Under the pieces are notes generated by a model. It worked only from the letters and a program-made list of their open reading frames with translations, was not told the origin of the DNA and ran no database searches. This document shows, one piece after another, positions 11,101 to 20,939 of a stretch of 64,000 nucleotides of DNA (the stretch's first letter is position 1; the number at the start of each line of letters is the position of its first letter). The translations under genes and the position numbers were made by a program. The stretch comes from Staphylococcus hyicus (GTDB taxonomy: Bacteria > Bacillota > Bacilli > Staphylococcales > Staphylococcaceae): NCBI RefSeq assembly GCF_000816085.1, contig NZ_CP008747.1, positions 2,232,001 through 2,296,000 of the forward strand, written 5' to 3'.

Positions 11101-11799
11101 AATTGGAAGTACGTCTAAAATCATCCAAGCTGGATTGTTTCCAGAGTTACGGAATGATTCCACAACTTCTAAACGTTTAATCGCACGTGTTAAACGTTGA
11201 CCTGTAGCAGATTCAAGTTCATCACGTAACATTTTTAATTCTTCATCTAAGTTGATTTCTTCTAATAAATCTTTAATCCCTTCAGCACCCATTTTTGCAG
11301 TGAATTGACCAGGGAATTTGTCATAGTACTCACGGAATTCAGCTTCTGAGAGTAATGTTTTCTTTTCTAAACCAGTTGGACCTGGATCTACCACAACGTA
11401 AGAAGCAAAATAAATGACTTCTTCTAAGGCACGTGGTGACATATCTAGCAATAAGCCCATACGACTTGGAATTCCTTTGAAATACCAAATGTGTGATACA
11501 GGTGCTGCAAGTTCGATGTGACCCATACGTTCACGACGTACTTTTGATTTTGTAACTTCAACGCCACAACGGTCACAAATCATCCCTTTATAACGTACAC
11601 GCTTGTACTTTCCACAACTACATTCCCAGTCTTTTGTTGGTCCGAAAATACGTTCACAGAATAGACCGTCTTTTTCTGGTTTTAAAGTACGATAGTTAAT
11701 TGTTTCTGGCTTTTTAACCTCACCGTATGACCAAGAACGGATTTTTTCAGGTGAAGCGAGTCCTATTTTCATGTAATGAAATTTATTTACATCAATCAA
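8182..11799 (-). CDS. rpoC: DNA-directed RNA polymerase subunit beta'
   Basis: This is the catalytic clamp subunit of RNA polymerase. The 1205-residue protein has the N-terminal zinc site (Cys60, Cys62, Cys75, Cys78), the magnesium-binding loop NADFDGDQM with Asp449, Asp451 and Asp453, and a second zinc site in [13 protein letters not shown]. The length fits staphylococci, which lack the large insertions seen in proteobacteria. AGGAGGTAGGCTCC precedes the start. It follows rpoB after a 177-base gap without an obvious terminator, so the two are probably cotranscribed. Confidence 0.98.
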   Translation of the reverse strand: MIDVNKFHYMKIGLASPEKIRSWSYGEVKKPETINYRTLKPEKDGLFCERIFGPTKDWECSCGKYKRVRYKGMICDRCGVEVTKSKVRRERMGHIELAAPVSHIWYFKGIPSRMGLLLDMSPRALEEVIYFASYVVVDPGPTGLEKKTLLSEAEFREYYDKFPGQFTAKMGAEGIKDLLEEINLDEELKMLRDELESATGQRLTRAIKRLEVVESFRNSGNNPAWMILDVLPIIPPEIRPMVQLDGGRFATSDLNDLYRRVINRNNRLKRLLDLGAPGIIVQNEKRMLQEAVDALIDNGRRGRPVTGPGNRPLKSLSHMLKGKQGRFRQNLLGKRVDYSGRSVIAVGPNLKMYQCGLPKEMALELFKPFVMKELVQREIATNIKNAKTKIERTEDEVWDVLEDVITEHPVLLNRAPTLHRLGIQAFEPTLVEGRAIRLHPLVTTAYNADFDGDQMAVHVPLSKEAQAEARMLMLAAQNILNPKDGKPVVTPSQDMVLGNYYLTLERKDAVNTGLLFNDANEVIKAYANGYVHLHTRIGVQAASFNNPTFTEEQNRKILTTSVGKVIFNEIIPDSFAYINEPTATNLEKNTPDKYFVDASDLGEGGLAEYFENTELVPPFNKKFLGNIIAEVFNRFSITDTSMMLDLMKDLGFKYSSKAGITVGVADIVVLPDKKEILDESEKLVERVQKQFNRGLLTEEERYNAVIEIWTNAKDQIQEELMQSLEKTNPIFMMSDSGARGNASNFTQLAGMRGLMAAPSGKIIELPITSSFREGLTVLEYFISTHGARKGLADTALKTADSGYLTRRLVDVAQDVIVREEDCGTDRGLLVSDIKEGTEMIEPFIERIEGRYAKETIRHPETDKVIIRPDELITPDIAKEITDAGIEEMYIRSAFTCNTRHGVCEKCYGKNLATGEKVEVGEAVGTIAAQSIGEPGTQLTMRTFHTGGVAGSDITQGLPRIQEIFEARNPKGQAVITEIEGTIDNITIGKDRQQEIVVKGKNETRSYLAPGTSRLKVEIGQAVERGEVLTEGSIEPKNFLAIAGLTATEAYLLKEVQKVYRMQGVEIDDKHVEVMVRQMLRKVRIIEAGDTKLLPGSLVDIHHFTDANREAFKERKRPATAKPVLLGITKASLETESFLSAASFQETTRVLTDAAIKGKRDDLLGLKENVIIGKLIPAGTGMKRYSQVDIEKEKSTIDAQEHIVTE

Positions 11800-11976
11800 G
11801 GAGCCTACCTCCTTTATTTTAATTAGCTGTGCTAGTTGATTGATTCCTTAAAACAATGGCAGACATGTGCATCGTGGAGTGGAAGAAATCACATTAGAAC
11901 TCATCTTGGTTTCTTAGTGTTACGTCTCCCACTTCACGCTCATCACATGTGTTTATTTATCATTATGATGTCAGCA

Positions 11977-14900
11977 TTACTCAGTGATATCTCTTTGTGA
12001 TTCTGGAACGCTTGGTTGTTGTAAATTGACTTTGCGATCAGGCACGTCGTCCTCTTCTAAGTCACGCATTTCAATTTCATTATCTTGTTCATCCATCACT
12101 TTGACATCTAATCCTAAACTTTGAAGTTCTTTCATCAATACGCGGAATGATTCTGGAACGCTTGGTCTAGAAATGTTTTCACCTTTAACGATAGATTCGT
12201 AAGTTTTCACACGACCTACCGTGTCATCTGATTTGTATGTGAGGATTTCTTGTAATGTGTACGCTGCACCATATGCTTCAAGTGCCCATACCTCCATCTC
12301 ACCAAATCTTTGTCCACCGAATTGTGCTTTACCACCAAGTGGTTGTTGTGTAACGAGTGAGTATGGTCCAGTTGAACGCGCATGAAGTTTATCATCAACC
12401 ATGTGCGCAAGTTTCAACATGTACATTACCCCAACAGAAATACGGTTATCGAATGGTTCACCTGTTCGACCATCGTAAAGTACTGTTTTACCGTCACGTG
12501 CCATACCAGCTTCTTCGATTGTTGACCAAACGTCATCATCGTTCGCACCGTCAAATACTGGTGATGCAACATGGATACCTAAGTTTTTAGCCGCCATACC
12601 TAAGTGTAGCTCTAATACTTGTCCGATGTTCATACGTGATGGTACACCCAGTGGGTTTAACATGATATCGATTGGACGTCCGTCTGGTAAATATGGCATA
12701 TCTTCTTCAGGAACGATTTTAGAGATGACACCTTTGTTACCGTGACGACCACACATTTTATCCCCTACGTGAATTTTACGTTTTTGTACAATATATACAC
12801 GCACGAGTTGGTTAACACCTGGAGATAATGAATCATCTCCATCTTCACGGTTGAAGACTTTAACATCTAATACGATACCGCCTGCACCGTGTGGTACACG
12901 TAATGACGTATCACGTACTTCACGTGCTTTTTCACCAAAGATGGCATGTAAAAGACGTTCTTCAGCAGTAAGTTCAGTAACCCCTTTAGGTGTAACTTTA
13001 CCGACTAAGATGTCACCATCTTTAACTTCCGCACCTACATAAACAATACCACGATCATCTAAGTTTTTAAGTGCATTTTCAGATACGTTCGGAATATCAC
13101 GTGTAATTTCTTCAGGTCCAAGTTTTGTATCACGTGCTTCTGATTCATATTCTTCAATATGAATAGATGTGTAAACGTCATCTTTTACAAGACGTTCACT
13201 CATGATTACAGCATCCTCGTAGTTATAACCGTCCCAAGTCATGAATCCAACAACAACATTACGACCTAGTGCCATTTCACCAAGTTCCATAGAAGGACCA
13301 TCCGCAAGAATTTCATTTTTCTCAACGATATCTCCTGCAGCAATGATTGGGCGTTGGTTATAACATGTACCAGAGTTTGAACGTTTAAACTTCGCTAATG
13401 GATAGCGGTCTAATTCGCCTTCAACCTCTGTACCGTTGTCATCAACAAGACGGCGTACAAGGATTTCACTTGATTGAACGTGTTCAACACGTCCACGATG
13501 TTTCGCAAGTACTGCAGCACCTGAGTCACGTGCAGCGACGTGCTCCATACCTGTACCTACAAACGGTGACTCTGGGTTCAATAAAGGCACGGCTTGACGT
13601 TGCATGTTCGCACCCATTAATGCACGGTTCGAGTCATCGTTTTCTAAGAATGGGATACATGCTGTCGCCGCAGAAACAACTTGTTTCGGTGATACGTCCA
13701 TGTAATCCATTTTTTCTTTAGCCATTGTTGTATTGTTCCCACGGAAACGACAAACGATTTCGTCGTCGATAAAGCGTCCATTTTCATCTAAACGTGAGTT
13801 CGCTTGGGCAACAACATAACTGTCTTCTTCATCCGCAGTTAAGTAATCAATTTGATCTGTTATTGTATTCGTTTCAAGGTCCACTTTACGGTAAGGCGTT
13901 TCAATGAAACCAAATTCGTTAACACGCGCATAACTTGAAAGTGAGTTGATTAATCCAATGTTTGGACCCTCTGGCGTTTCGATTGGACACATACGACCGT
14001 AGTGAGAGTAGTGAACGTCACGCACTTCCATTTGGGCACGTTCACGCGTTAAACCACCAGGTCCTAATGCAGATAAACGACGTTTGTGCGTTAACTCTGC
14101 TAACGGGTTTGCTTGGTCCATGAATTGTGATAATTGAGAACTACCAAAGAACTCTTTTACTGATGCAATGACAGGACGAATGTTGATTAATTGTTGTGGC
14201 GTAATCGATTCTGTGTCTTGAATAGACATTCTTTCACGTACAACACGTTCCATACGAGATAAACCGATACGGAATTGGTTTTGTAACAATTCGCCTACTG
14301 AACGCAAACGACGGTTACCTAAGTGGTCAATATCATCTGTATAGCCGATACCATGTAATAAGTTAAAGAAGTAAGACATTGATGCCACGATATCCGCTGG
14401 TGTAATACATTTCACTTCTGAATCAGGGAATGCATTACCAATGACTGTCGTTGTGCGGGCTTCATCGTCATTTGGAACATAAACCTTAATAGATTGAACT
14501 TCAACCGGTTCATCTACAATGCTATTTGGAAGCTCATAAACTTGTGCGTTCGCATTCGATTCTAAGACATCCATAATGTCGTCTAATTTACGACGGTCTA
14601 AAACTGTACCTTCTTCAACCACGATTTCGCCTGTTTCAGTATTCACGATTGGTTCAGCTAATTTTTGATTGAATAAGCGGTGTTTTAAGTGTAATTTTTT
14701 ATTTGCTTTATAACGTCCTACGCTAGCTAAATCGTAACGTTTAGGGTCAAAGAAACGAGAGTATAATAAACTCTTCGCATTTTCTACAGTTGGTGGTTCA
14801 CCTGGGCGTAAACGTTCATAAATTTCAAGTAAAGCTTGTTCTGTATTTTCTGTGCTATCTTTTTCTAATGTGTTACGTAAGTATTCGTTATCTCCTAATA

Positions 14901-15528
14901 AATCAATAATTTCTTGATCTGTAGAGTAACCTAAAGCACGTAATAACACAGTTAATGGCAATTTACGTGTTCTATCGATACGAACATAAACAACGTCTTT
15001 CGCATCTGTTTCATATTCTAACCAAGCACCACGGTTAGGAATTACAGTTGCATCGTAGTTGACACGACCATTTTTATCTAATTTCTCGTTGAAGTAAACG
15101 GATGGTGAACGTACTAATTGTGATACAATTACACGTTCTGCACCATTGATGACGAATGTTCCAGTTTCTGTCATTAATGGGAAATCCCCCATGAAGACTT
15201 CCTGATCTTTCACTTCGCCAGTTTCTTTAATAATTAAACGTACTTTAACACGTAAAGGCGCCGCGTATGTTGCATCACGGTTTTTTGATTCTTCTAAATC
15301 GTACTTCGGTTCACCTAGTCTATAATCAACAAATTCTAAAGAAAGGTTTCCTGTGAAGTCCTCAATTGGAGAAATGTCGCGAAGCATTTCTAATAGGCCT
15401 TCTTTTAAAAACCAATCATATGATTTTGTTTGAATCTCAATTAAATTAGGTAATTCTAATACTTCTGAGATTCTTGCGTAGTTTCTACGTTTACGATGTC
15501 TTCCATATTGGACAAATTGACCTGCCAA
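11977..15528 (-). CDS. rpoB: DNA-directed RNA polymerase subunit beta
   Basis: The beta subunit forms the other half of the RNA polymerase active-site cleft. The 1183-residue protein is complete, from [20 protein letters not shown] to a variable acidic tail. The rifampicin pocket is wild type: [16 protein letters not shown] (464-479) and [13 protein letters not shown] (481-493), with Ser464, Asp471, His481 and Ser486 intact. The tail contains PSVPES twice, 50 residues apart, each encoded by the same 19 bases. It is separated from rplL by a methyltransferase gene and a terminator. I found no promoter I would defend in the 211 bases upstream. Confidence 0.98.
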   Translation of the reverse strand: MAGQFVQYGRHRKRRNYARISEVLELPNLIEIQTKSYDWFLKEGLLEMLRDISPIEDFTGNLSLEFVDYRLGEPKYDLEESKNRDATYAAPLRVKVRLIIKETGEVKDQEVFMGDFPLMTETGTFVINGAERVIVSQLVRSPSVYFNEKLDKNGRVNYDATVIPNRGAWLEYETDAKDVVYVRIDRTRKLPLTVLLRALGYSTDQEIIDLLGDNEYLRNTLEKDSTENTEQALLEIYERLRPGEPPTVENAKSLLYSRFFDPKRYDLASVGRYKANKKLHLKHRLFNQKLAEPIVNTETGEIVVEEGTVLDRRKLDDIMDVLESNANAQVYELPNSIVDEPVEVQSIKVYVPNDDEARTTTVIGNAFPDSEVKCITPADIVASMSYFFNLLHGIGYTDDIDHLGNRRLRSVGELLQNQFRIGLSRMERVVRERMSIQDTESITPQQLINIRPVIASVKEFFGSSQLSQFMDQANPLAELTHKRRLSALGPGGLTRERAQMEVRDVHYSHYGRMCPIETPEGPNIGLINSLSSYARVNEFGFIETPYRKVDLETNTITDQIDYLTADEEDSYVVAQANSRLDENGRFIDDEIVCRFRGNNTTMAKEKMDYMDVSPKQVVSAATACIPFLENDDSNRALMGANMQRQAVPLLNPESPFVGTGMEHVAARDSGAAVLAKHRGRVEHVQSSEILVRRLVDDNGTEVEGELDRYPLAKFKRSNSGTCYNQRPIIAAGDIVEKNEILADGPSMELGEMALGRNVVVGFMTWDGYNYEDAVIMSERLVKDDVYTSIHIEEYESEARDTKLGPEEITRDIPNVSENALKNLDDRGIVYVGAEVKDGDILVGKVTPKGVTELTAEERLLHAIFGEKAREVRDTSLRVPHGAGGIVLDVKVFNREDGDDSLSPGVNQLVRVYIVQKRKIHVGDKMCGRHGNKGVISKIVPEEDMPYLPDGRPIDIMLNPLGVPSRMNIGQVLELHLGMAAKNLGIHVASPVFDGANDDDVWSTIEEAGMARDGKTVLYDGRTGEPFDNRISVGVMYMLKLAHMVDDKLHARSTGPYSLVTQQPLGGKAQFGGQRFGEMEVWALEAYGAAYTLQEILTYKSDDTVGRVKTYESIVKGENISRPSVPESFRVLMKELQSLGLDVKVMDEQDNEIEMRDLEEDDVPDRKVNLQQPSVPESQRDITE

Positions 15529-15739
15529 ACAGATTCACCCCTCAAAAATTGTGTGTCTCTCTAATAAAAGTGTTATGCAACAAGACAAAAAGAAAACGGT
15601 TGTTCACGATACGATGACACCATTTTCTATTCTAATTGCGTATTTATGAAATGTTACAATGAAACTTTAGCGGTAAAAGTACACACTTATTGAACATAAT
15701 TTTTTCATCTTAATACTTTATCATATAAAAAGGATTAAA

Positions 15740-16348
15740 TCAACCCTTAATGCTCTTTAAAATGTGATACCCTTTGCTGTTTTTAATAGATGTCACGTTA
15801 CCAAAAACAGCTTCCATTTTCTTTTTCGCTGATGGCATACCTTGTTTTTTCTGAATCACCACATATAATGTACCTTCAGGTTTTAAACATTCATAAGCGT
15901 TTTCTAATATTTGATGTACCACTTGCTTGCCAGCTCGAATAGGTGGATTGGTTAAAATAAAATCAGCTTGATTCGATGCAATCGCTGATAAACCATCACT
16001 TTCTATTACTGTGACATTGTGAATATCATTTTGTTGCGCATTTTTTTCAACAAGTGACAACGCACGATGATTGACATCTAGCATGGTAACATGGTCATGT
16101 GGTGCTACTTTAGCAAGCATCAGACCAATCGGACCATAACCACAGCCTACATCGATAATATGTTTCACCTCACCAGGTGGATGCGCGTTAAGAAAAGTTT
16201 GGATTAATAAATCTGATCCAAAGTCAACACGATCTCTTGAAAATACGCCAGCGTCAGTGGTCAAAGTTAATTGATGATGTCCCGTGTCATAAGTGATTGT
16301 TTTTTCATTCGTTTCACTATCTGGATGTGAATCATAGTAATGACTCAT
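15740..16348 (-). CDS. Class I SAM-dependent methyltransferase, RsmC-like (YbxB family)
   Basis: This 202-residue protein has the SAM-binding core VGCGYGPIGLMLA and the catalytic motif ILTNPPIRAG, of the NPPY type used by N2-guanine methyltransferases of the RsmC/RlmG group. A 16S rRNA target is plausible from the family but unproven. I start at the ATG at 16348 (MSHYYDSHP), 8 bases after AAGGTG; a GTG 3 codons upstream overlaps that site. The gene sits between rplL and rpoB, as ybxB does in Bacillus, and is downstream of a terminator that probably limits its expression. Confidence 0.85.
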   Translation of the reverse strand: MSHYYDSHPDSETNEKTITYDTGHHQLTLTTDAGVFSRDRVDFGSDLLIQTFLNAHPPGEVKHIIDVGCGYGPIGLMLAKVAPHDHVTMLDVNHRALSLVEKNAQQNDIHNVTVIESDGLSAIASNQADFILTNPPIRAGKQVVHQILENAYECLKPEGTLYVVIQKKQGMPSAKKKMEAVFGNVTSIKNSKGYHILKSIKG

Positions 16349-16375
16349 CGCATTCACACCTTTTTATATAATATT

Positions 16376-16413
16376 GATAAAACCCGCTATTTACATGAAA
16401 TAGCGGGTTTTCA
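16376..16413. terminator. Terminator/attenuator after rplL
   Basis: AACCCGCTATTT pairs with AAATAGCGGGTT across a four-base loop. On the minus strand it ends GGGTTTTAT. It would stop most L10/L7-L12 transcripts before the methyltransferase and rpoBC genes, and partial read-through is expected from the known organisation. Confidence 0.8.
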
Positions 16414-16426
16414 CTTATCAAAAGAA

Positions 16427-16792
16427 TTATTTTAATTCTACAGAAGCGCCAACTTCTTCTAATTGTTCTTTAAGTTTTTCAGCTTCTTCTTTTGGTAAAC
16501 CTTCTTTGATTACGCTTGGAGCGCCGTCAACTAATTCTTTAGCGTCTTTTAAGCCTAAGCCAGTAGCTTCTTTAACTGCTTTAACAACTTTGATTTTTGA
16601 TGAACCAGCTGAAGTTAACTCAACGTCAAATTCAGTTTTTTCTGCTGCTGCGTCTCCGCCCGCTGCACCTGCTGCTGCAACTGGTGCTGCTGCAGTTACA
16701 CCAAATTCTTCTTCAATTGCTTTTACTAAGTCGTTTAATTCTAAAACTGACATTTCTTTAATTGCTTCAATGATTTGTTCATGATTAGCCAT
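16427..16792 (-). CDS. rplL: 50S ribosomal protein L7/L12
   Basis: L7/L12 forms the flexible stalk that recruits translation factors to the ribosome. The 121-residue protein has the N-terminal dimerisation/L10-binding helix pair, an Ala/Gly hinge ([17 protein letters not shown]) and the C-terminal factor-binding domain with [28 protein letters not shown] lies before the ATG. It follows rplJ by 53 bases in one transcript. Confidence 0.98.
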   Translation of the reverse strand: MANHEQIIEAIKEMSVLELNDLVKAIEEEFGVTAAAPVAAAGAAGGDAAAEKTEFDVELTSAGSSKIKVVKAVKEATGLGLKDAKELVDGAPSVIKEGLPKEEAEKLKEQLEEVGASVELK

Positions 16793-16845
16793 TTTTATAT
16801 TCCTCCATTATTTTAAAAATTAGTTTTTACTTTACGTAAATTAGA

Positions 16846-17346
16846 TTATTCTGCGTTTTCTTCTTTGCTTTCACCAACAGCTTTAACTGCATAAGCGAAG
16901 TTGCGCATTGGTGCTTGTAATACTGATAATAGCATAGAAACAAGACCTTCGTGTGATGGTAAAGAACCCACTGTCTTAACTTGTTCAGCTGAGATAACGC
17001 TTCCTTCCATAACACCTGTTTTGATTTCTAAAGCTTCGTGTTCTTTTGCAAATCCAGCGATAACTTTTGCTGGTGCAACAACATCTTCAGTTGTGAACGC
17101 TACAGCAGTAGGACCTGCTAAGTACTCATCTAAACCTTCGATACCGGCTTTTTCAGCTGCACGACGTAACATCGTGTTTTTGTACACTTTGTATTGTACA
17201 CCTGCTTCACGTAATTGTTTACGTAATTCAGTAACTTCAGCTACTGTTAAACCACGGTAGTCAACGAAAACTGTAGAAACAGAACTTTTAAGTTGTTCAG
17301 AGATTTCATCAACATGTTGTTTTTTAGCTTCAATAATTCCAGACAT
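16846..17346 (-). CDS. rplJ: 50S ribosomal protein L10
   Basis: L10 anchors the L7/L12 dimers to 23S rRNA. The 166-residue protein begins [19 protein letters not shown] and has the [20 protein letters not shown] core, then the C-terminal helix that holds the stalk dimers. GATGGAGGTGTC precedes the ATG. A long leader with an internal terminator lies upstream and is the known type of autoregulatory target for the L10 complex. Confidence 0.98.
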   Translation of the reverse strand: MSGIIEAKKQHVDEISEQLKSSVSTVFVDYRGLTVAEVTELRKQLREAGVQYKVYKNTMLRRAAEKAGIEGLDEYLAGPTAVAFTTEDVVAPAKVIAGFAKEHEALEIKTGVMEGSVISAEQVKTVGSLPSHEGLVSMLLSVLQAPMRNFAYAVKAVGESKEENAE

Positions 17347-17528
17347 TTAGACACCTCCATCAAATTATTTGGTGCTTTGTATATTTGTTTAATAACAAAT
17401 AAAAAAGCACTTTTTACCCACAGCAAAAAGTGCTTGAATGTTTTCACGTTCAAGTCAATTTTAGCCTCGGTAGGATCTTGTATTAAGTTCTCAATGAACT
17501 CCTACTGTCTTAGGTAAAATATACAACA
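17347..17528 (-). ncRNA. Ribosomal protein L10 leader (autoregulatory mRNA leader)
   Basis: The leader between the rplJ promoter and start codon has AGTAGGAGTTCAT, then GATCCTACCGAGGCT, so TAGGA/TCCTA can pair around a bulged helix as in the Bacillus-type L10 leader. Below it, AAAAAGTGCTT (17431-17441) pairs with its complement AAGCACTTTTT (17404-17414), followed by a U-run, which is an attenuator. Binding of L10(L7/L12)4 is established for this leader class; here it is inferred from form and position. Confidence 0.8.
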
Positions 17529-17534
17529 TATATA

Positions 17535-17563
17535 AATATAACGGCTTTTGTGTAAATAGTCAA
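17535..17563 (-). promoter_or_regulatory. Promoter of rplJ-rplL
   Basis: TTGACT (17558-17563), a 17-base spacer and TATATT (17535-17540) on the minus strand, directly upstream of the L10 leader. Confidence 0.85.
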
Positions 17564-17582
17564 CCGTTATTTTATGAATTCA

Positions 17583-17621
17583 ACCAAAAATTTAGCGAGA
17601 TACAATCACGGCATCTCGCTA
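17583..17621 (-). terminator. Terminator after rplA
   Basis: AGCGAGAT (17594-17601) pairs with ATCTCGCT (17613-17620). On the minus strand AAATTTTTGG follows. It separates rplKA from rplJL. Confidence 0.8.
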
Positions 17622-17639
17622 CATCTATCGTTGTAAAGA

Positions 17640-18338
17640 TTAGTTTAATTTAAAGCTAGAAGTATCTACTTTAATACCAGGACCCATCGTAGTTGTTACA
17701 GCTACAGATTTGAAGTACGTACCTTTAGCTGAAGATGGTTTTGCTTTCGCTAATACATCTTGTAATGTTTTGAAGTTATCAACTAATTTGTCAGTATCGA
17801 ATGATACTTTACCAATTGAAGCGTGGATGATACCTGCTTTTTCAGCACGGTATTCAACTTTACCAGCTTTGATTTCTTCAACAGCTTTTTTAACGTCCAT
17901 TGTTACTGTACCTGTTTTAGGGTTAGGCATTAAACCTTTAGGTCCTAATACACGACCTAATTTACCAACTTCGCCCATCATATCTGGTGTAGCAACGACT
18001 ACGTCGAAGTCGAACCAACCTTGTTGGATTTTGTTAACATATTCAGCATCGCCAACATAGTCAGCACCTGCTGCTTCTGCTTCTGCAATTTTATCGCCTT
18101 TAGCGAATACTAATACACGTTGTGTTTTACCAGTACCGTGTGGTAATACTACTGCGCCACGGATTTGTTGGTCGTTTTTACGTGTATCGATACCTAAACG
18201 GAATGCCACTTCAACTGAAGCATCGAAGTTAGCAACGCTTGTTTCTTTAGCTAAGTTGATTGCTTCTTCTACTGAGTAGAATGCTTGACGGTCAACTTTA
18301 CTTAAAGCTTCTTGATACTTTTTACCTTTTTTAGCCAT
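17640..18338 (-). CDS. rplA: 50S ribosomal protein L1
   Basis: L1 forms the mobile stalk at the ribosomal E site and in many bacteria represses its own operon. The 232-residue protein starts [16 protein letters not shown] and has the signature around [19 protein letters not shown] use the ATG at 18338, preceded by AAAGGAGGAAAAAA; the reading frame stays open 26 codons further upstream but without similarity. It follows rplK across a 213-base gap with unusual inverted repeats. Confidence 0.97.
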   Translation of the reverse strand: MAKKGKKYQEALSKVDRQAFYSVEEAINLAKETSVANFDASVEVAFRLGIDTRKNDQQIRGAVVLPHGTGKTQRVLVFAKGDKIAEAEAAGADYVGDAEYVNKIQQGWFDFDVVVATPDMMGEVGKLGRVLGPKGLMPNPKTGTVTMDVKKAVEEIKAGKVEYRAEKAGIIHASIGKVSFDTDKLVDNFKTLQDVLAKAKPSSAKGTYFKSVAVTTTMGPGIKVDTSSFKLN

Positions 18339-18370
18339 CGTTTTTTCCTCCTTTAGTGGTTTTAGCGGAA

Positions 18371-18478
18371 TGTCCTCCCACGTTGGGAGCGGGTCAGAAA
18401 TCAATTTATGATTCAATTTCTGAGTCCCGCCCCTCGAGCGTAGATAAACGGTTATTTTAATCTTTTATCTACGAGTGT
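18371..18478. repeat. Inverted-repeat cluster between rplK and rplA
   Basis: There are three structures. CTCCCA/TGGGAG (18375-18380 with 18384-18389) is a tight hairpin. GCGGGTCAGAAAT (18389-18401) pairs imperfectly with ATTTCTGAGTCCCGC (18416-18430), sharing bases with the first, so the two are mutually exclusive. CGTAGATAAA (18439-18448) pairs with TTTATCTACG (18464-18473). The GGG..CAGAAAT..ATTTCTG..CCC form recalls dispersed intergenic palindromes of staphylococci; a regulatory role is not shown. Confidence 0.55.
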
Positions 18479-18551
18479 CTTCATTCAATAAATGATACTC
18501 AAAATGCATCATTAATGTTCTTGTTTGCTTTATGGTCATTAATTACGAGAA

Positions 18552-18974
18552 TTACTCAACAATGATACCCATGCTACGTGCAGTACCTTCAACGATACGC
18601 ATAGCCGCTTCTTCGTCAGCAGCGTTTAAGTCAGGCATTTTAGTGTTAGCAATTTCACGTACTTGATCTTTAGTTACTGTAGCAACTTTGTTTTTGTTTG
18701 GTTCACCAGAACCTTTTTCAATACCAGCTGCTTTTTTAAGTAATACTGCTGCAGGTGGTGTTTTAGTGATGAATGTAAATGAACGATCTTCATAAACATA
18801 AATCTCAACCGGAATAATTAAACCTGCTTGTTCTTGCGTACGTGCATTGAATTCCTTAGTGAAAGCCATAATGTTCACACCGGCTTGACCTAATGCAGGA
18901 CCAACTGGTGGTGCTGGGTTTGCTTTACCTGCAGGAATTTGTAATTTAACTACTTTTTCTACTTTTTTAGCCAC
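18552..18974 (-). CDS. rplK: 50S ribosomal protein L11
   Basis: L11 forms the GTPase-associated centre with 23S rRNA and is needed for RelA activation. The 140-residue protein begins (V/M)[22 protein letters not shown], with the prolines of the thiostrepton-binding N-domain, and ends RSMGIIVE. Translation most likely starts at a GTG (18974), since AAGGAGGTG lies six bases upstream; an earlier GTG is part of that ribosome binding site. It heads the rplK-rplA unit. Confidence 0.96.
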   Translation of the reverse strand: MAKKVEKVVKLQIPAGKANPAPPVGPALGQAGVNIMAFTKEFNARTQEQAGLIIPVEIYVYEDRSFTFITKTPPAAVLLKKAAGIEKGSGEPNKNKVATVTKDQVREIANTKMPDLNAADEEAAMRIVEGTARSMGIIVE

Positions 18975-19078
18975 GATGTGCACCTCCTTGATATCGTGAT
19001 GTGGTCACAGGGCTCAGTTTTGCCCTCCCACTCATTTAACATTTCGTGACGAAATGTAGCGCTATTTACGCGCGACTT
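18975..19078 (-). promoter_or_regulatory. Structured 5' leader of rplK-rplA
   Basis: About 100 bases separate the promoter from the GTG start. They hold ACATTTCG/CGAAATGT (19039-19046 with 19050-19057), a perfect 8-bp stem, and GGGC/GCCC (19012-19027) near the ribosome binding site. L1 feedback through this type of leader is known in other bacteria; for this sequence it is a hypothesis. Confidence 0.45.
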
Positions 19079-19082
19079 CGTT

Positions 19083-19111
19083 ATTATAACATTTGTAATT
19101 TTACTTGACAA
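19083..19111 (-). promoter_or_regulatory. Promoter of rplK-rplA
   Basis: TTGTCA (19106-19111), a 17-base spacer and a perfect TATAAT (19083-19088) on the minus strand. Confidence 0.85.
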
Positions 19112-19265
19112 CAAAAATTTTTAAGTTTCACAAAACCACACCAAGGTACTCATTGTTACCCTTTTAAATTCTGTTGCATAGACGCGATTGCGAGATGGAT
19201 GTTAATCATCAACAATTTTAATTTTATTTGATATGTTATGATGTATGCTCAAAACTACGATAGAT

Positions 19266-19297
19266 AGAAAAGAGGCGAAACTTTACGTTCCACCCCG
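19266..19297 (-). terminator. Terminator after nusG
   Basis: On the minus strand GGTGGAAC (19287-19294) pairs with GTTTCGCC (19274-19281), including G-U pairs, followed by TCTTTTCTAT. It lies 11 bases beyond the nusG stop. Confidence 0.65.
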
Positions 19298-19304
19298 CGT
19301 CACA

Positions 19305-19853
19305 TTATAATTTTTCGATTTGATCAAATTCTACTTCTACTGGTGTTTCACGACCAAACATGTCCACCAATACTGTAAGTTTAAATTTATTCATTTCAAT
19401 TTCATCAATTTCGCCCACTTGGTTTGCGAATGGGCCAGAAGTAATACGAACTTGTTCGCCTAATTCCACTTCTACATCGATTGTTTTTTCTTTCATACCC
19501 ATTTGCTTTAAAATAAAGCGTGCTTCTTCAGGTAATAATGGGTTTGGTTTTGAGCCTGCACCTGCTGAACCAACAAACCCAGTCACGCCTGGCGTATTAC
19601 GTACAACGTACCATGATTCATCTGTCATAATTAATTCAACTAAAACGTAGCCAGGGAACGTTTTTTTCATTTGCTTTTTCGCTTTGCCATCTTTAACTTG
19701 TGTTTCCTCTTCTTCAGGAATCACAACTCTAAAAATTTGCTCAGTCATGTTCATTGATTCAACACGTTTTTCTAAATTCTTTTTGACTTTGTTTTCGTAA
19801 CCTGAGTAGGTATGAACGGCATACCAACGTTTAGCCCCTAACTCTTCAGACAT
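19305..19853 (-). CDS. nusG: Transcription termination/antitermination factor NusG
   Basis: NusG binds the RNA polymerase clamp and links it to Rho or the ribosome. The 182-residue protein has the N-terminal NGN domain (RWYAVHTYSGYENKVKKNLE, and FPGYVLVELIMTDESWY) and a C-terminal KOW motif (EQVRITSGPFANQVGEIDEI). An AGGAGTTGTCAGC site precedes the ATG. It follows secE by 18 bases, the near-universal arrangement. Confidence 0.97.
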   Translation of the reverse strand: MSEELGAKRWYAVHTYSGYENKVKKNLEKRVESMNMTEQIFRVVIPEEEETQVKDGKAKKQMKKTFPGYVLVELIMTDESWYVVRNTPGVTGFVGSAGAGSKPNPLLPEEARFILKQMGMKEKTIDVEVELGEQVRITSGPFANQVGEIDEIEMNKFKLTVLVDMFGRETPVEVEFDQIEKL

Positions 19854-19871
19854 GCTGACAACTCCTCATTT

Positions 19872-20051
19872 CTATTTTATCATTTCAATTATTTGGCCGA
19901 TTCCAATATCTAGACCCCAGAAGAATACTAAGAAAAAGATTACTGTAAACACGACGATTGTCGTATATTTCACAAGTTCCGGACCAGTAGGCCAACTTGT
20001 TTTTTCCATTTCAGTTTTAACGCCTTGGAAGAAGTTTTCTTTTTTAGCCAT
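19872..20051 (-). CDS. secE: Preprotein translocase subunit SecE
   Basis: This is a 59-residue membrane protein, the small essential subunit of the SecYEG channel. It shows the Gram-positive short form: an amphipathic region with [16 protein letters not shown] (the conserved Trp-Pro motif) and one transmembrane segment [22 protein letters not shown] start at the ATG at 20051; GGAGGGA precedes it by 7 bases. It lies between rpmG and nusG. Confidence 0.95.
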   Translation of the reverse strand: MAKKENFFQGVKTEMEKTSWPTGPELVKYTTIVVFTVIFFLVFFWGLDIGIGQIIEMIK

Positions 20052-20124
20052 TCGGATTCCCTCCAATTTTTAAATTATAATCGCATTTGTAACATTACTT
20101 TATAACGCTTTTAAGCCCATTACA

Positions 20125-20268
20125 TCATTTCGACTCTTTATGTAATGTATGCATCTGGCATGTGGCACAGAATTTTTTAAGCGCTAGTCGTGTCGTATGT
20201 TGGTTTGATTTCGGTACGTGATAATTACGCATTCCACATTTTTCACAATTGAGCGGTACTTTTTTCAC
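20125..20268 (-). CDS. rpmG: 50S ribosomal protein L33 (zinc-binding form)
   Basis: This is a small gene of 47 codons beginning with GTG at 20268, with AAGGTGAG as ribosome binding site. The translation [20 protein letters not shown] continues to HTLHKESK. Cys8-x2-Cys11 and Cys34-x2-Cys37 form the zinc ribbon of the C+ type of L33, which can be exchanged for zinc-free paralogues under zinc limitation in other Firmicutes. Position before secE-nusG matches Bacillus and S. aureus. Short length and the GTG start make it easy to miss. Confidence 0.93.
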   Translation of the reverse strand: MKKVPLNCEKCGMRNYHVPKSNQHTTRLALKKFCATCQMHTLHKESK

Positions 20269-20300
20269 ATGAACTCACCTTACTCCTATAATACCAGTTT

Positions 20301-20330
20301 ACTATACATAAGATTGTGTCCAATTGTCAA
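20301..20330 (-). promoter_or_regulatory. Promoter of rpmG-secE-nusG
   Basis: TTGACA (20325-20330), an 18-base spacer and TATAGT (20301-20306) on the minus strand, between sigH and rpmG. Confidence 0.8.
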
Positions 20331-20360
20331 ACGCCATTTCTTTACAATCATAAGAAGCAT

Positions 20361-20933
20361 TTACTCGCTTTGTTTTAACATATGCAACTTTCGTCTAAGT
20401 CTATAAATTGCATTGTAAACCCGCTTAACTGGTACATTGAGTTGTTGTGCAATTTCATTTGGAACCCATTCGTCAATTAAATAATAAAGCACTTTGAGTT
20501 CAAATGCACTTAACGTTTGCGCTGAATTTTTAACATATTCTAAGCATTCATTAAGCGTTAGCGACATATGGTGACGATACGTTTTCTGATGATATTGCAT
20601 CGAAACGTCCTCAATCATATGTGAAATGAACGATTGATAGTACACACGTTTACGACGATGATCCATCTTTTTATAGAAAAGCGTTTTATTAATGTAATGT
20701 TCTAATGGAATGTTCATATGAAAATCAGGATGACATACTTTTTGATAAATCGACCAAATCGACTCTTGAACGATATCTTCAAAATCTTGCGGGGTGATGC
20801 GAAAGTCTCGCAGAACGACCTGCGCACATCGGCGCACCACCGCTATCAATTCTCGTAATGCGTCGGGACGATGGGCTTTGAGCTCTTTAATCAATTGCTG
20901 GCGTTCAACTTCACTGATAGGATTTAAAGTCAT
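20361..20933 (-). CDS. sigH: RNA polymerase sigma factor SigH (competence/cryptic sigma)
   Basis: This is a 190-residue sigma-70 family protein of the staphylococcal SigH type, the counterpart by position of Bacillus SigH. Region 2 is visible as FEDIVQESIWSIYQKV and region 4 as LSAFELKVLYYLIDEW followed by PNEIAQQLNVPVKRVYNAIYRLRRKL. In S. aureus this factor is normally silent and drives the com competence genes. I place the start at the ATG at 20933; the ATG two codons earlier overlaps the ribosome binding site GAGG. That site lies in one arm of a strong inverted repeat, so translation is probably restrained. Confidence 0.88.
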   Translation of the reverse strand: MTLNPISEVERQQLIKELKAHRPDALRELIAVVRRCAQVVLRDFRITPQDFEDIVQESIWSIYQKVCHPDFHMNIPLEHYINKTLFYKKMDHRRKRVYYQSFISHMIEDVSMQYHQKTYRHHMSLTLNECLEYVKNSAQTLSAFELKVLYYLIDEWVPNEIAQQLNVPVKRVYNAIYRLRRKLHMLKQSE

Positions 20934-20939
20934 TAACAT

